A stretch of 64,000 nucleotides of DNA from Mariniradius saccharolyticus AK6 (GTDB lineage Bacteria; Bacteroidota; Bacteroidia; Cytophagales; Cyclobacteriaceae): positions 124,001-188,000 of the forward strand of contig NZ_AMZY02000013.1 of the NCBI RefSeq assembly GCF_000330725.2, written 5' to 3'. The notes under the pieces are model-generated. The model made no database searches. It was not told the origin of the DNA and saw nothing but the letters and a program-made list of their open reading frames with translations. Each line of letters begins with the position of its first letter. The first letter of the stretch is position 1. The position numbers and the translations under genes were made by a program. Below are positions 32,235-42,067 of the stretch, piece by piece.

Positions 32235-33506
32235 ATGTCATCCAACGTCATTCAAGCCTTGAACAGTTGGGTTCAGGTGCATAAGGATTCCGATTTTAGT
32301 ATCTACAATTTGCCCTTCGGGATTTTCCAAACCAAACGTCTTACGCCACGTGCAGGCATAGCTATTGGGGATAAGATCATCGATCTGTCGGTGTTACATG
32401 ACGAAGGCTTTTTTGTGGACATCACCCAGCTTCCCAACGACATTTTTTTACGGGAATACTTAAACGACTTTATCGCACTTGGAAAGCCTGTAACCAAGAG
32501 GGTGAGGGAGCGTGTCCGTGATTTGTTGTTGGAAACAAATGGAAAACTCCGTGACCACCAATGCCGAGGCAAAGCATTGGTTACCATGAAGGAAGCCCAA
32601 ATGCTGATGCCGGTGAAAGTGGGGGATTACACGGATTTCTACAGCAGCATCGAGCATGCCACCAATGTAGGCAAGATGTTTCGTGATCCGGAAAATGCCC
32701 TTTTGCCCAATTGGAGGCACCTTCCGGTAGGATATCATGGGAGGGCTTCGTCCATCATCCCTTCTGGAATTCCGATCCATCGGCCTAAAGGCCAATTCAA
32801 GGATCAAGGAATGGAGAGTCCCGAGTTCGGACCTAGCCGAAGATTGGATTTTGAGTTGGAGTTGGCATTTGTAGTCGGGAAGTCGACCAAAATGGGCGAC
32901 ACCGTCTCTACCTCGGAAGCGGAGGACTATATCTTTGGATTCGTTTTGTTCAACGATTGGTCCGCTCGGGATATTCAAGCTTGGGAATATGTGCCCTTGG
33001 GGCCTTTTTTGGGGAAGAATTTCGCTTCAAGCATTTCTCCTTGGATTGTGACTTTGGAGGCTTTGGAACCATTCCGGAAAAAAAGCCCCGAACAAACGCC
33101 TGAAGTACTTCCTTATTTGCAAACTTCCAAGGACCATGCTTTTGATATCCAGCTCGAAGTCTACATTCAGCCTGAGGGCATGAAGCCGTCCAAAGTGTGC
33201 ACTTCCAATTTCAAGTACATGTATTGGAACATCGCCCAGCAACTCGCCCATCATACAGTCAACGGCTGCAACCTCAATGTCGGCGACATGGTGGCTTCGG
33301 GGACCATCTCGGGCCCAACTGACGACAGCTTCGGTTCTATGTTGGAGTTGTCCTGGAAGGGAACCAAGCCAGTTATTTTGGAAGATGGCGTGGAGAGGAA
33401 GTTTATCGAAGATGGCGATACCGTCATCATGAAAGGCTTTTCGCAGATGGGAGATGTCCGCGTGGGCTTTGGCGAAGTGGAAACGAAGGTCCTTCCTACG
33501 AAATAG
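32235..33506 (+). CDS. fahA: Fumarylacetoacetase
   Basis: The ATG at 32235 gives 423 residues, the normal size. A TTG six bases upstream is less likely because ATG-TCA-TCC follows the usual FAH start. The enzyme hydrolyses fumarylacetoacetate to fumarate and acetoacetate, the last step of tyrosine and homogentisate breakdown. Visible family blocks are DYTDFYSSIEHATNVG near residue 131 and LPVGYHGRASS with the catalytic histidine. The metal-ligand segment LDFELELAFVVGKS (~214-227) and the strongly conserved LFNDWSARDIQAWEYVPLGPF (near 243-263) follow. No other tyrosine-pathway genes are next to it. A hairpin follows the stop codon. No anomalies were seen. Confidence 0.96.
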   Translation: MSSNVIQALNSWVQVHKDSDFSIYNLPFGIFQTKRLTPRAGIAIGDKIIDLSVLHDEGFFVDITQLPNDIFLREYLNDFIALGKPVTKRVRERVRDLLLETNGKLRDHQCRGKALVTMKEAQMLMPVKVGDYTDFYSSIEHATNVGKMFRDPENALLPNWRHLPVGYHGRASSIIPSGIPIHRPKGQFKDQGMESPEFGPSRRLDFELELAFVVGKSTKMGDTVSTSEAEDYIFGFVLFNDWSARDIQAWEYVPLGPFLGKNFASSISPWIVTLEALEPFRKKSPEQTPEVLPYLQTSKDHAFDIQLEVYIQPEGMKPSKVCTSNFKYMYWNIAQQLAHHTVNGCNLNVGDMVASGTISGPTDDSFGSMLELSWKGTKPVILEDGVERKFIEDGDTVIMKGFSQMGDVRVGFGEVETKVLPTK

Positions 33507-33510
33507 TTCG

Positions 33511-33547
33511 ACTTTTCAGGTTCAACTTTTTTTGAACCAGTCAAAAG
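33511..33547. terminator. Possible terminator hairpin after fahA
   Basis: Stem GGTTCAA (33519-33525) / TTGAACC (33532-33538), extended outside by CTTTT (33512-33516) with AAAAG (33543-33547). The loop is T-rich but no T-run follows on the plus strand, so termination is uncertain. Confidence 0.35.
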
Positions 33548-33618
33548 AATAAAGAGATTCCGCACGATAGTCTCGTTGGCTTTTCCGTTCCCAGGCTCAT
33601 GTATTCGGTCCAAAAAAC

Positions 33619-34365
33619 TCAGCCCAGCTTGAAATGTATCGGGAGATACATCCATTTGGTGACAGGATTTCCCTCTATATCCACCGCTCCGCGGAATCCG
33701 TCGCCATACAAGGAAAGCACCCGGATGGCTTCTTCTTGTAACAGAGGATAAACATCTGCTGCGTTCACGACTTCGATTCGGCCGATAGAGCCATCACCTT
33801 TGATTTCCAATGCCAATTCAACCGTGCCTTGTTGTCTTTTTTTCCTCGCTTCGACGGGGTATTGGAGATTTTGCCTTATAAATTCTTGGTAATCGACTAC
33901 TGATTTTTTGAATCCTGGCTCAAAAATATTCGTGGAGGTAACGACCTTTTCCTCATTGACCACTTTCTTTCCAAAAATTACTTCCTGTTCATTTCCGTAG
34001 TATTCAGCGATGACTTTTCCGTTTTGGAGGTAGTAAATCGTGTAATTGTTCTCGCTGTTTTTCCTTTCTTTGATTTTATAAACCTGTCCGCTTGTGTCCA
34101 CGTCTTCCCAAACGGTTTTTGTCGGATTCTTACCGTTTTCAAAATACTTCGTGACAATCCGAACGAGTTTGTTGTCGAGATCATAAATCCGCTCCACCTG
34201 CTTTCCGTCTGCGATTGGATTGACAACTTTCATAAAAGCCATATCGTGTTGGGACTTCTGAAGCGGCACGAAATGTCTGTTTAATGGGATTTTTGCCCTG
34301 TCGTTTGCTGATAGATTCATACAGACAACGAGGCCCAAAAGGGTGAAAAGCAACTTGCGAGTCAT
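33619..34365 (-). CDS. TonB C-terminal-domain periplasmic protein
   Basis: A 248-residue exported protein with a signal peptide (MTRKLLFTLLGLVVCMNL, cleavage near SANDRA). The middle is a MORN-like or toast-rack-like repetitive region (VYKIKERKNSENNYTIYYLQNGKVIAEYYGNEQEV) of the sort seen before TonB-type domains in Bacteroidota. The last ~90 residues contain NLQYPVEARKKRQQGTVELAL and IEVVNAADVYPLLQEEAIRVL, a clear TonB_C domain. It has no N-terminal membrane anchor, so it is not a normal energy transducer. It is convergent with fahA (112 nt apart) and divergent from pgi. A second protein of similar plan lies at 23965-24870. Role unknown. Confidence 0.85.
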   Translation of the reverse strand: MTRKLLFTLLGLVVCMNLSANDRAKIPLNRHFVPLQKSQHDMAFMKVVNPIADGKQVERIYDLDNKLVRIVTKYFENGKNPTKTVWEDVDTSGQVYKIKERKNSENNYTIYYLQNGKVIAEYYGNEQEVIFGKKVVNEEKVVTSTNIFEPGFKKSVVDYQEFIRQNLQYPVEARKKRQQGTVELALEIKGDGSIGRIEVVNAADVYPLLQEEAIRVLSLYGDGFRGAVDIEGNPVTKWMYLPIHFKLG

Positions 34366-34493
34366 GGTTTGAAGGAGATTGAAATTTACTCTTTAATCGT
34401 AATCGTACTAAAATTGGTTGTGAAAATAATCGAATAGTTTTTATCAACCAAAGATTATTTTCTCACTAAACACCTTGATGTTCCCGAAATCGG

Positions 34494-34524
34494 TTTCATC
34501 CGCGGATATTATCTTCTATTTTTG
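34494..34524 (+). promoter_or_regulatory. Putative promoter of pgi
   Basis: TTTC at 34494-34497 (one mismatch from TTTG), spacer of exactly 19 nt, then TATTTTTG at 34517-34524, an exact -7 element. Transcription would start near 34531. This also argues against a GTG start codon at 34524, whose first base lies within the -7 element. Confidence 0.6.
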
Positions 34525-34547
34525 TGCCAAGTTCTAAACCTATTGCC

Positions 34548-36194
34548 ATGAAATCCCAGAATCCCACCACAACCCAAGCTTGGCAGCGTCTTGCCAATTT
34601 TTCGGAAACCAAGAAGAACCAGCAAATCAAAACCCTCTTCTCAGACCCTTCACGGTTTGATAAATTTTCGATCAAATGGGAAGACGTCTTGGTTGATTTT
34701 TCCAAAAACAGGTTGGATGACGAAACCATGCAGGCGCTTTTGGATTTGGCAGTGGAACTGGACTTGAAATCCGCCATCGAGGCGATGTTCAGGGGTGAGA
34801 AAATCAACGGGACCGAGGGAAGGGCTGTCCTACACACAGCCTTGAGAAACCGCTCCAACAAGCCGGTTTTTGCGGAAGGAAAGGACGTGATGCCAGAGGT
34901 CAATGCCGTATTGGCGCAGATGAAGGCCTTCGCCGACCAAGTTTCCCAAGGGGATTGGCTTGGATACACGGGCAAGCCCATCAAGTCCTTGGTGAATATT
35001 GGGATTGGAGGTTCGGACCTTGGCCCAGTGATGGTCACCGAAGCTTTGAAACCGTACCAAAATCCCAATCTGGAGGTGTTTTTCGTATCCAACGTGGACG
35101 GTACCCACATGGCGGAAACGCTGAAAAGGGTAGACCCTGAGACAACTTTGTTTTTTATTGCTTCCAAAACTTTCACTACCCAAGAAACCATGACCAACGC
35201 CCATACGGCGAGGAGTTGGTTTCTGGAAAAAGCCAAAGACGGCGCGGCGGTAGCAAAGCATTTTGTGGCGCTTTCAACCAATGCGAAAGCTGTGGCGGAG
35301 TTTGGGATCGATACCAAAAACATGTTTGCGTTTTGGGACTGGGTAGGCGGAAGGTATTCACTCTGGTCTGCGATCGGTCTGCCAATAGCTTGTGCGATCG
35401 GCTTTGACAATTTTGAGGCCTTGCTCACGGGGGCGCATGCGATGGACCTGCATTTTCGCCATGAGCCCTTTGAAAATAACATTCCCGTGGTCCTCGCCCT
35501 GATCGGGATTTGGAACTGCAATTTCCTTGGAGCTACCTCCGAGGCTATTTTGCCCTATGACCAGTATTTGCACCGCTTCGCCGCGTATTTTCAACAGGGA
35601 AACATGGAATCCAACGGGAAGTACATCAGCCGAACAGGGGAGAAGGTCAATTATACAACAGGACCGATCATTTGGGGCGAACCAGGTACCAATGGACAGC
35701 ATGCCTTTTACCAACTGATCCACCAAGGTACCCACCTTATTCCTTGTGATTTTATCGCGCCGGCAATTTCCCATAACCCCGTGGGTGACCACCATGTCAA
35801 GTTGCTATCCAATTTCTTCGCCCAAACGGAGGCGCTGATGAACGGAAAGTCGCTCGAGGAAGTCAAATCGGAAATGGCTAAAGCGGGCAAATCCACCTCG
35901 GAAATCGACCAAATTGCGCCACATCGGGTATTTGAAGGCAATCGCCCGACCAACTCAATTCTCATAAAACAGATTACTCCCTATACACTGGGTGCCTTGA
36001 TTGCGATGTATGAGCACAAGATTTTTGTCCAAGGAGTCCTTTGGAATATCTACAGCTTTGACCAATGGGGCGTGGAACTCGGTAAGGTCCTTGCCAATGC
36101 CATTCTTCCCGAACTCAAGGACGCATCGCCTGTCAGTAGCCACGATGCCTCTACCAATGGGCTGATCAATGCCTACAAGGGGATGAGGGGGTGA
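34548..36194 (+). CDS. pgi: Glucose-6-phosphate isomerase
   Basis: The ATG at 34548 gives 548 residues, typical of the eukaryote/E. coli-length type. The upstream GTG at 34524 overlaps the predicted promoter. The enzyme interconverts glucose 6-phosphate and fructose 6-phosphate in glycolysis and gluconeogenesis. Both PGI signatures are visible: [18 protein letters not shown] near residue 263 and the C-terminal region containing [18 protein letters not shown] near 487. The phosphate-binding part [13 protein letters not shown] (~148-160) and the catalytic segment [19 protein letters not shown] are also intact. It stands alone and is convergent with an amidase gene (34 nt apart). Confidence 0.97.
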   Translation: MKSQNPTTTQAWQRLANFSETKKNQQIKTLFSDPSRFDKFSIKWEDVLVDFSKNRLDDETMQALLDLAVELDLKSAIEAMFRGEKINGTEGRAVLHTALRNRSNKPVFAEGKDVMPEVNAVLAQMKAFADQVSQGDWLGYTGKPIKSLVNIGIGGSDLGPVMVTEALKPYQNPNLEVFFVSNVDGTHMAETLKRVDPETTLFFIASKTFTTQETMTNAHTARSWFLEKAKDGAAVAKHFVALSTNAKAVAEFGIDTKNMFAFWDWVGGRYSLWSAIGLPIACAIGFDNFEALLTGAHAMDLHFRHEPFENNIPVVLALIGIWNCNFLGATSEAILPYDQYLHRFAAYFQQGNMESNGKYISRTGEKVNYTTGPIIWGEPGTNGQHAFYQLIHQGTHLIPCDFIAPAISHNPVGDHHVKLLSNFFAQTEALMNGKSLEEVKSEMAKAGKSTSEIDQIAPHRVFEGNRPTNSILIKQITPYTLGALIAMYEHKIFVQGVLWNIYSFDQWGVELGKVLANAILPELKDASPVSSHDASTNGLINAYKGMRG

Positions 36195-36228
36195 TCCAAC
36201 TGAGCCCGCCTACTGCCAACGCCTCCTG

Positions 36229-37887
36229 CTACTGCCCTTTCACACCAGTCGGCACCTTTCCATGGTGGAAGTAGCTTGCCTGATACGCTTCAGCGAGTTG
36301 CAGGATTTTGGCTTCGTCAAAGTAGTTGGCCAGCAGCGTGATTCCTTTTGGCCGTCCCCGCTCGTCGAATCCGGTTGGCATGGCTAAGGCGGGATGCCCG
36401 GTCAAGTTGGTAATCATCATTTGGTTGCCGCCAAAGGTGGGGGAGAGCACCACGTCAAATCCGGCAATGGCCTTGGAAAATTCCTCAATCAAGCGGGTCC
36501 TGTGCCGGTTGGCTTGGATATACTCCACAGCAGGGATAAACCGTGACTGTCTCAGGGAGTTTGCCCGGGAGCCCCGGTGCTGCTCGACCATCTGGTCCAC
36601 CCGGCCAGTTCTCACAAGTTCATCAAAAAATGCTCCGGCCTCTGCCCGTAAGATGATATCAAAAACCTCAAAAGGAAATGAATCCGGCAGGTTCACAGGT
36701 TGAAGTTCAATGCCCAGTTGCCGAAACTCTTCCAATGTCGAAGCAAATTGCGGCATGACTTTTCCCGAGTCGGTCTCAAACAATTTCTGGAAATAGCCCA
36801 CCTTCAGCGTGTTGATATCGCTTGGATTTGTATAGGAAAAACCGGTAGTCTTGACGGTTTTCTCCAAGTGGTCCTGGCCCCGGATGAAATCATACACGAC
36901 GGCACAATCTTGCGCTGATCGTCCTATGGGTCCAACCTTGTCCATAGACCAGGCCAAGGTCATAAATCCATACCGACTCACCGCCCCAAAGGTCGGTCTG
37001 AGTCCCGTGACACCGCAGCGATGGGAAGGGGATACGATAGATCCAAGTGTTTCCGTCCCAATTGAAAATGCCACCAAGCCTGCCGCCGTTGCCGAACCTG
37101 AACCTGCCGAGGAACCTGTGGCTCCTTGACTGAGGTCCCATGGATTTTTGGTTTTGCCGCCAAACCACACGTCGCCGCGCGCGAGGGCTCCAGATACCAG
37201 TTTTCCCAACAAAACTGCTCCCGCATCCTCTAACTTTTTCACCACAGTGGCGGTTTGGTCGAGGTATTGGTCTTTGTAGGGAGCCGAGCCCCAGGTCGTT
37301 GGATAGCCGGGCACGGCGGCGAGGTCCTTCACGCCGTAGGGAATCCCATGCAGCGGCCCTCTGTAATTCCCGGCTGCAATCTCCTCGTCGGCTTTTTTTG
37401 CCTGTTCCAAGGCCAGTTCTTCGGTAACGGTGATGAAGGAAAGCAGTTGGGAATCATGCTTTTTGATGCGGGAGAGATAGATTTCCGTCAATTGAACTGA
37501 GGTCAATTTCTTGTTTTTGATCAGTGAAGCCAATTCCAAAATCGGCAGAAAGGCAATGGTCTCAGGATTTTCGGGCAAGTCAACGTTGTCGGGAATCTCC
37601 CATTGGTGAATGGGCGTTTCCTTGGGAAATTCAAAGCCAATCGGAAACGGCTCAAAATACAATGCGGGCTCTGTGTCGTAGGACAATTCAAAAGTGCGCA
37701 TTTGCTTGTAGCCCTGCAGGTTTTCCTCCAAATAGCCCAACATCGTATCGATCTTGGCTTCGGAAAATTCTAAGCCAATCAACTTCTGCGCGACCTGAAC
37801 GTCATTCAAGTTTATTTTGTCCGCTTGCTTTGTGCTCGCACAGGCCAGCATCAGCCATGCCGCAATCCAAATGGCATAATTTTTCAT
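36229..37887 (-). CDS. Amidase-signature lipoprotein
   Basis: The ATG at 37887 gives 552 residues with a lipoprotein signal peptide (lipobox LACA, Cys16); the longer frame to 37911 has extra residues that spoil the signal. The amidase signature domain (~140-545) has its Lys-cisSer-Ser triad: K in IPYGVKDLAAV, cis-Ser in GSSAGSGSA and the nucleophile Ser in GTETLGSIVSP. The family hydrolyses amide bonds of small molecules or peptide amides. This enveloped, lipid-anchored form is common in Bacteroidota and probably acts in the periplasm or outer membrane. The N-terminal ~120 residues before the domain are not recognised. Its substrate is unknown. Confidence 0.92.
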   Translation of the reverse strand: MKNYAIWIAAWLMLACASTKQADKINLNDVQVAQKLIGLEFSEAKIDTMLGYLEENLQGYKQMRTFELSYDTEPALYFEPFPIGFEFPKETPIHQWEIPDNVDLPENPETIAFLPILELASLIKNKKLTSVQLTEIYLSRIKKHDSQLLSFITVTEELALEQAKKADEEIAAGNYRGPLHGIPYGVKDLAAVPGYPTTWGSAPYKDQYLDQTATVVKKLEDAGAVLLGKLVSGALARGDVWFGGKTKNPWDLSQGATGSSAGSGSATAAGLVAFSIGTETLGSIVSPSHRCGVTGLRPTFGAVSRYGFMTLAWSMDKVGPIGRSAQDCAVVYDFIRGQDHLEKTVKTTGFSYTNPSDINTLKVGYFQKLFETDSGKVMPQFASTLEEFRQLGIELQPVNLPDSFPFEVFDIILRAEAGAFFDELVRTGRVDQMVEQHRGSRANSLRQSRFIPAVEYIQANRHRTRLIEEFSKAIAGFDVVLSPTFGGNQMMITNLTGHPALAMPTGFDERGRPKGITLLANYFDEAKILQLAEAYQASYFHHGKVPTGVKGQ

Positions 37888-38101
37888 CCTGAAAAAATAT
37901 AGAAAAAACACAATCCTGCTGCCGCAAAAGTTTCCAATGGAGATTAGCTATGGCAAATGGGTTTAATGTTTGCGAGAAATCGGCACGAACGGGCCTTCCA
38001 CGACATCAAGTTCGGGTAGAAATTATACCTATTTTGTCACCTCGACGAAAGAGAGGTCTATATTTTTTTCTTTTCGCCCTCCGCTACATGACGTCCGAAG
38101 A

Positions 38102-38947
38102 CTACCTGAAAATCTCCAATATGCCCCTTCCAAAATTGCCGCTGCGGAAGCAAATCCGTGCACGCACGATTTTCTCCCGTTTGGAGATTTGGGAGATTTT
38201 GAGGCTTCCACTCCCATACTTTTGGATGATGTAGCGCCGAATGCGGGCCGTTTCATATTCGAAGCCCAACCTTTTGTCCAGGTCTCCGGAGTTGCTGATG
38301 GAAGTGGACGAAACACGGTAAACGGCCGTATTGTCAGCCAAATAGTGGATTTTGGCATGTTTTGCGATCGAAAGCCAAACAGGGTAGTCAAAAGTGGCGA
38401 ACTTCAAGTCGACGTAATCCGCTATCGAACAATACTTATCAAAAAGGGCTTTACGGAAACAAACTGTGGGCGAGAAAATGATATTGCGCAGCAGCAGGTA
38501 TGCGTAAAGTTGGTGGTTATGGCTTTCCAATATGGGTGTCTCGTCCCCACTTAATTGGAACTCTCCGTCCCTGAGGCGTTGCCAACGGGTAAAGGATAGC
38601 CCAAAATCCGGATGCAGGTCCAGAAATTCCACCTGTTTTACCAATTTCCTTTCATCCGTCCAATAATCATCGCTCTCCAAGATTGCCAGGTATTGTCCTT
38701 GTGCCTTTTCCAACAGGCTTTTGTAATTTTTCATCAAGCCTTCATTGCTTGGCTTTACAAAAAGGCGGATACGGTCCGGATGTTTTTCCGCATAGGTTTT
38801 TGCAATGGATGCCGTATCATCCGATGAAGCGTCGTCCGATATGAGCAATTCGCAAGGGAAGTCCGTTTGCTGTATCAAAAAACTATCGATCGCCTGCCCA
38901 ATCGTCGCGGCATGGTTATAGGTTGGCATCAGGACGCTTACTTTCAT
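38102..38947 (-). CDS. Glycosyltransferase family 2
   Basis: The ATG at 38947 overlaps the stop of the preceding gene in the sequence ATGA, giving 281 residues. The N-terminal GT-A fold begins MKVSVLMPTYNHAATIGQ, and the nucleotide-binding DDASSDDT segment is near residue 35. The metal-binding acidic motif is seen as ILESDDYW near 92, and a later block SIADYVDLKFATFDYPVWLSIA contains the likely acceptor region. It transfers a sugar from a nucleotide donor to a polysaccharide or lipid-linked chain at the cytoplasmic membrane face. It is the last gene of a four-gene glycosyltransferase operon that also encodes a GT4 enzyme and two DxDEF-type enzymes. Donor and acceptor are unknown. Confidence 0.9.
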   Translation of the reverse strand: MKVSVLMPTYNHAATIGQAIDSFLIQQTDFPCELLISDDASSDDTASIAKTYAEKHPDRIRLFVKPSNEGLMKNYKSLLEKAQGQYLAILESDDYWTDERKLVKQVEFLDLHPDFGLSFTRWQRLRDGEFQLSGDETPILESHNHQLYAYLLLRNIIFSPTVCFRKALFDKYCSIADYVDLKFATFDYPVWLSIAKHAKIHYLADNTAVYRVSSTSISNSGDLDKRLGFEYETARIRRYIIQKYGSGSLKISQISKREKIVRARICFRSGNFGRGILEIFR

Positions 38948-40017
38948 GATTTCAGCTGTTTGAAGAGTGCTTCCCACTGGTCCACAATGGCCTCGATCCC
39001 GAATTTTGCGGAAGCTTCGATGGCTTTTTGGGAGAATTTTTTACGTTTTTCGGTATTGGTCATCAGGTCAACAAGTCCCGCTGCCATCTTGTCGATGTCC
39101 TGGGGCGGTACCAAAATCCCGGTCTCTCCGTCAATCACGATATCCCTCGGCCCTGTCTCGCAATCGAAGCTCACAGCCGGTAGACCCATTGCCATCGCCT
39201 CAATCAACACCAAGGGAAGGCCCTCGTGCCTGGAGGAAAGTGCAAAAATCGAAGCCTGCTTGTACTGGGAAACGACATCCCTGGTGGGAGGGAGGATTTC
39301 CACGCTTTCGGAAACCCCCAAGGACTGTATCAATTTTTCCAAATCCTGCTGGAGCTTTCCCGCCCCCACAATCCGAAGTTTCCAATCGGGAGCCTTTGGA
39401 TGTGCGATATGCCAGGCTTTTACCAACAAATCGAAACCTTTCTGATCTACAATCCGCCCGACAGCCAAAACCCGATTTTCTTTCATCGGTGTTTTCTCGG
39501 AAACATCTACCGTGATGGGATTGGGGATGGAGATCACTTTTTTGGCACCAAATTTCTTTTGATATGCTTCCACGTCGCCCTGTGTCAAGGTCACGATCAT
39601 ATCGGAATGTTTGACAGCGATTTTTCTGGAGAGTGAATGCATCAGGTGCCAATTGGTATTGACATTGAAGTGCTCCCAAGTAATGGTCGTAAATCCCCGG
39701 GTAGCTGGGATATTGACGAATGAGCGGCCCGCATCGACGATGATGATGATATCTGGTTTTTCCTTTGCAAACAGGTTCTTCATCAGCCGGACCCTTCGGA
39801 TATCCCTGACGATCGGTAATCCGCTTGACTTTGGCCCCTCCAGATAGTGGCGAATCACCTTTTTGTCAAACGCAAAAAATGGATTTTCACCCTTGCCGAC
39901 AATACTGACGATCTGGACCTGGTGCCCCCGGTCAATCAAGGCCTTCGAAAATATCGCAGTCACGCGTTCGGTTCCCCCCGAGTAGTTGAGCCCTTTGATG
40001 ATAAAAAATATTTTCAT
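38944..40017 (-). CDS. Glycosyltransferase family 4
   Basis: The start at 40017 (KIFFIIKGLNYSGGTERVT) gives 357 residues. The GT-B fold shows the N-terminal GGTERV glycine motif and, in the second half, ILAVGRIVDQKG-like start (VLAVGRIVDQKGFDLLVKAW, ~188-207) and the donor-binding EGLPLVLIEAMAMGLPAVSFD (~275-295), with the catalytic E in SSRHEGLPLVLIEA. It transfers an alpha-linked sugar, probably hexose, in polysaccharide assembly. Its stop overlaps the start of the GT2 gene (ATGA), and about 39 nt separate it from the upstream glycosyltransferase gene. It belongs to an operon of four. Confidence 0.93.
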   Translation of the reverse strand: MKIFFIIKGLNYSGGTERVTAIFSKALIDRGHQVQIVSIVGKGENPFFAFDKKVIRHYLEGPKSSGLPIVRDIRRVRLMKNLFAKEKPDIIIIVDAGRSFVNIPATRGFTTITWEHFNVNTNWHLMHSLSRKIAVKHSDMIVTLTQGDVEAYQKKFGAKKVISIPNPITVDVSEKTPMKENRVLAVGRIVDQKGFDLLVKAWHIAHPKAPDWKLRIVGAGKLQQDLEKLIQSLGVSESVEILPPTRDVVSQYKQASIFALSSRHEGLPLVLIEAMAMGLPAVSFDCETGPRDIVIDGETGILVPPQDIDKMAAGLVDLMTNTEKRKKFSQKAIEASAKFGIEAIVDQWEALFKQLKS

Positions 40018-40056
40018 GGATGTTGGTTTTTTGGACAAAGGGCGACTGGCTTGGAA

Positions 40057-40890
40057 TCAAATACAATTTCTGAACCGTTCGGGGATTCTGATGATGATCT
40101 CCATGTTGAGCATTGAAGGTCGGTTCCATTTGTACGGCGGTCTGAACCATTTTTGGATAAACTGTGCCCTAGGCAGCCACACATTGCCGTCTTTCGCCTC
40201 GTGCTTTGATACGGCTTCGATGGTTCTCCGACGCATGTTGAGATGCTTTTCCCAACCCATGGAGAGGCGGTCCTTATCCTTGAAGCGATCAGCGATCATT
40301 TTGGCATCGAAGCAGCCGAAATGGAACATGTAGAGATTCTTGTCGATATGGTAATTGTGTCCGCGGATGCGGTGAAATCCTACACCCCAGGTCACGGGCT
40401 TGGTGATAACGCAGGGCTTGGTGTAGTCCGGGGCGATCATCGCGTAGCTTCTTTGTTCCAAAAAGCCTTTACTGGGGTCGTATTGCCCTTCTTCGCCTTC
40501 GCGTTGACCGACGTCCAAGCCGACACCTGAGACGGTGGTACGGATTTTCAGGTTGCCGAGGTATTCGCCAAGTGTCTTGCCCAAATTGGGTTCGACCACC
40601 AAAAACTCATCGGCATCACAGCCGATGACGATGTCATATTGCTGCAGATGGTGGGCGGCTTTCTTGGACAAAAATGCCAAGCGCCCGGGTTCCGCAGAGC
40701 CGATTGGCCCCGGTATTTTATCACAAAAGATGATGTTGGCTTTGCCCGAATGCTTGGGCGGGTCTTGGTCCTTTCCATCCAGGTAGATGTACAGATGTTC
40801 CTCTCCGATCTGATGCCCGTAGTACTTGATCCATTTTTCAAGGAAAAAGTTGTCATGGCGGGCCATGGTAATAACACAGATGCTTTTCAT
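40057..40890 (-). CDS. DxDEF-type glycosyltransferase (GT2-like, family with PF13704)
   Basis: The ATG at 40890 overlaps the upstream stop (ATGA), giving 277 residues. The N-terminus KSICVITMARHDNFFLEKWIKYYG is the hallmark of the glycosyltransferase group with domain Glyco_tranf_2_4. The metal- and nucleotide-sugar-binding DxD is in IVIGCDADEFLVV (~80-92). A conserved histidine-rich block (GVGFHRIRGHNYHIDKNLYMFHFG) follows at about 170-193. The neighbouring upstream gene encodes a paralogue with about half or more identical positions. In this family the sugar transferred is often fucose- or galactose-like, which cannot be told here. The enzyme is cytoplasmic and acts on lipid-linked or surface glycans. 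Confidence 0.87.
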   Translation of the reverse strand: MKSICVITMARHDNFFLEKWIKYYGHQIGEEHLYIYLDGKDQDPPKHSGKANIIFCDKIPGPIGSAEPGRLAFLSKKAAHHLQQYDIVIGCDADEFLVVEPNLGKTLGEYLGNLKIRTTVSGVGLDVGQREGEEGQYDPSKGFLEQRSYAMIAPDYTKPCVITKPVTWGVGFHRIRGHNYHIDKNLYMFHFGCFDAKMIADRFKDKDRLSMGWEKHLNMRRRTIEAVSKHEAKDGNVWLPRAQFIQKWFRPPYKWNRPSMLNMEIIIRIPERFRNCI

Positions 40891-41741
40891 ACGGAATTTT
40901 TGAAACGTTCTGGAATATGGACTATAAGCTTCCAAAAGTACATGTAGGGCCTAAACCAGGCAAAGGGATGCCTGATAATGGTCTGTAGCATATGGGCAAT
41001 CGGAAGATAGGTGTCACCTGGCTTCGCTTTTTTCTTCCCAGCTAGATCGATCGCCCTCCGTCTTTGGAGCATATGCTTCGTCCAGCCCGCTTTCAACCGT
41101 TCGGAGTCTTTCATTTTATTTTCCAGAATGCTGATATCCACCGAGCCAAAATGGAACAGATAGAGGTTTTTGTCGATCCGGTAGTTGTGGTTTTTCACTC
41201 GATGAAAACCCGCACCCCAAGTCACTGGTTTGGAAATCACCACAGGTTTGGTGTATTGGGAATCCAGAAGCGCATAGCTCCTTTGGGAAAGAAAAGGCTT
41301 AGTTGGGTCCAATGTGGGTTCTTCGCCGATTTTCTGACCCACGTCCAAGCCCAAGCCCGAGACCGAGGGGCGTACCTTGATACCACTCAAGTAGGCGCGG
41401 AGCGACCTGCCGACCTTGGGATCTACGACCAGAAACTCATCACAATCGCATCCAATCACCAAATCATAGCGCTGAAGCAGTTTTGCGGCCTCCTGATTTA
41501 GGAAACCGATGCGGGTCCTGTCTCCGACTGTCATTTCCTCTTGTTTATGCGGTCGCTTGGTCACATTCACTCCTGCGGCATTTTCGGGAACAACCTGATC
41601 TTCGCCGTCCAGATACACATAGAGGTTTTCCTTGCCGAGTTGACCGCCATAGTAATCGATCCATTTGGTCAGGAAGAAAGTATCGTTTCTCGCCATCGTA
41701 AGCGCGCAGATATTTTTCTGTTTCTCCTGATTGTTTTTCAT
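40887..41741 (-). CDS. DxDEF-type glycosyltransferase, tandem paralogue and first gene of the operon
   Basis: The ATG at 41741 gives 284 residues; the frame further upstream has only a TTG at 41765. Domain order follows the downstream paralogue: KNICALTMARNDTFFLTKWIDYYG, then LVIGCDCDEFLVV with the DxD, then GAGFHRVKNHNYRIDKNLYLFHFG. The two proteins align over their whole length, so they arose by tandem duplication and now probably differ in acceptor or donor. The C-terminal region (TYLPIAHMLQTIIRHPFAWF) ends in a hydrophobic stretch, LYLFHFG and YFWKLIVHIPERFKNS, that the paralogue shares in part. The stop overlaps the start of the next gene (ATGA). The upstream 326-nt spacer contains no recognised promoter. 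Confidence 0.87.
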   Translation of the reverse strand: MKNNQEKQKNICALTMARNDTFFLTKWIDYYGGQLGKENLYVYLDGEDQVVPENAAGVNVTKRPHKQEEMTVGDRTRIGFLNQEAAKLLQRYDLVIGCDCDEFLVVDPKVGRSLRAYLSGIKVRPSVSGLGLDVGQKIGEEPTLDPTKPFLSQRSYALLDSQYTKPVVISKPVTWGAGFHRVKNHNYRIDKNLYLFHFGSVDISILENKMKDSERLKAGWTKHMLQRRRAIDLAGKKKAKPGDTYLPIAHMLQTIIRHPFAWFRPYMYFWKLIVHIPERFKNSV

Positions 41742-42067
41742 GTAAGACTGGTTTGAATGACCCAAAAAGAATCGAAAACTGATTCGGTATAATTCCCCTT
41801 TGCTGTCAAAATTAACGCCATTAACCGATTCTTGTCACATTTCGAATAAAAACTATAGTAGATTTTATTTTGTGTAGCAAAAATCTATCGGATTTTAGGA
41901 AAAGCGAGCCAAGTTATTAGACAGCGCGAAACCCGTTTATTTTGTTTCAGTTACCTCTTTTTGAATGAATTTAGGCATAAAGCGTCGCAAACTATCACTC
42001 AATTACTGCGAGGTCCCGCCCTTTCTTTTCACGGTTTTTATATATTTAAAAACTGAAACCCTCTGCC
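41742..42067. other. Divergent spacer between glycosyltransferase operon and alpha/beta hydrolase
   Basis: About 326 nt with no coding potential. Both flanking genes are transcribed away from it, so their promoters must lie here, but I did not find a TTTG-N19-TAnnTTTG match of good quality on either strand. No hairpin of note was seen. Confidence 0.5.
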
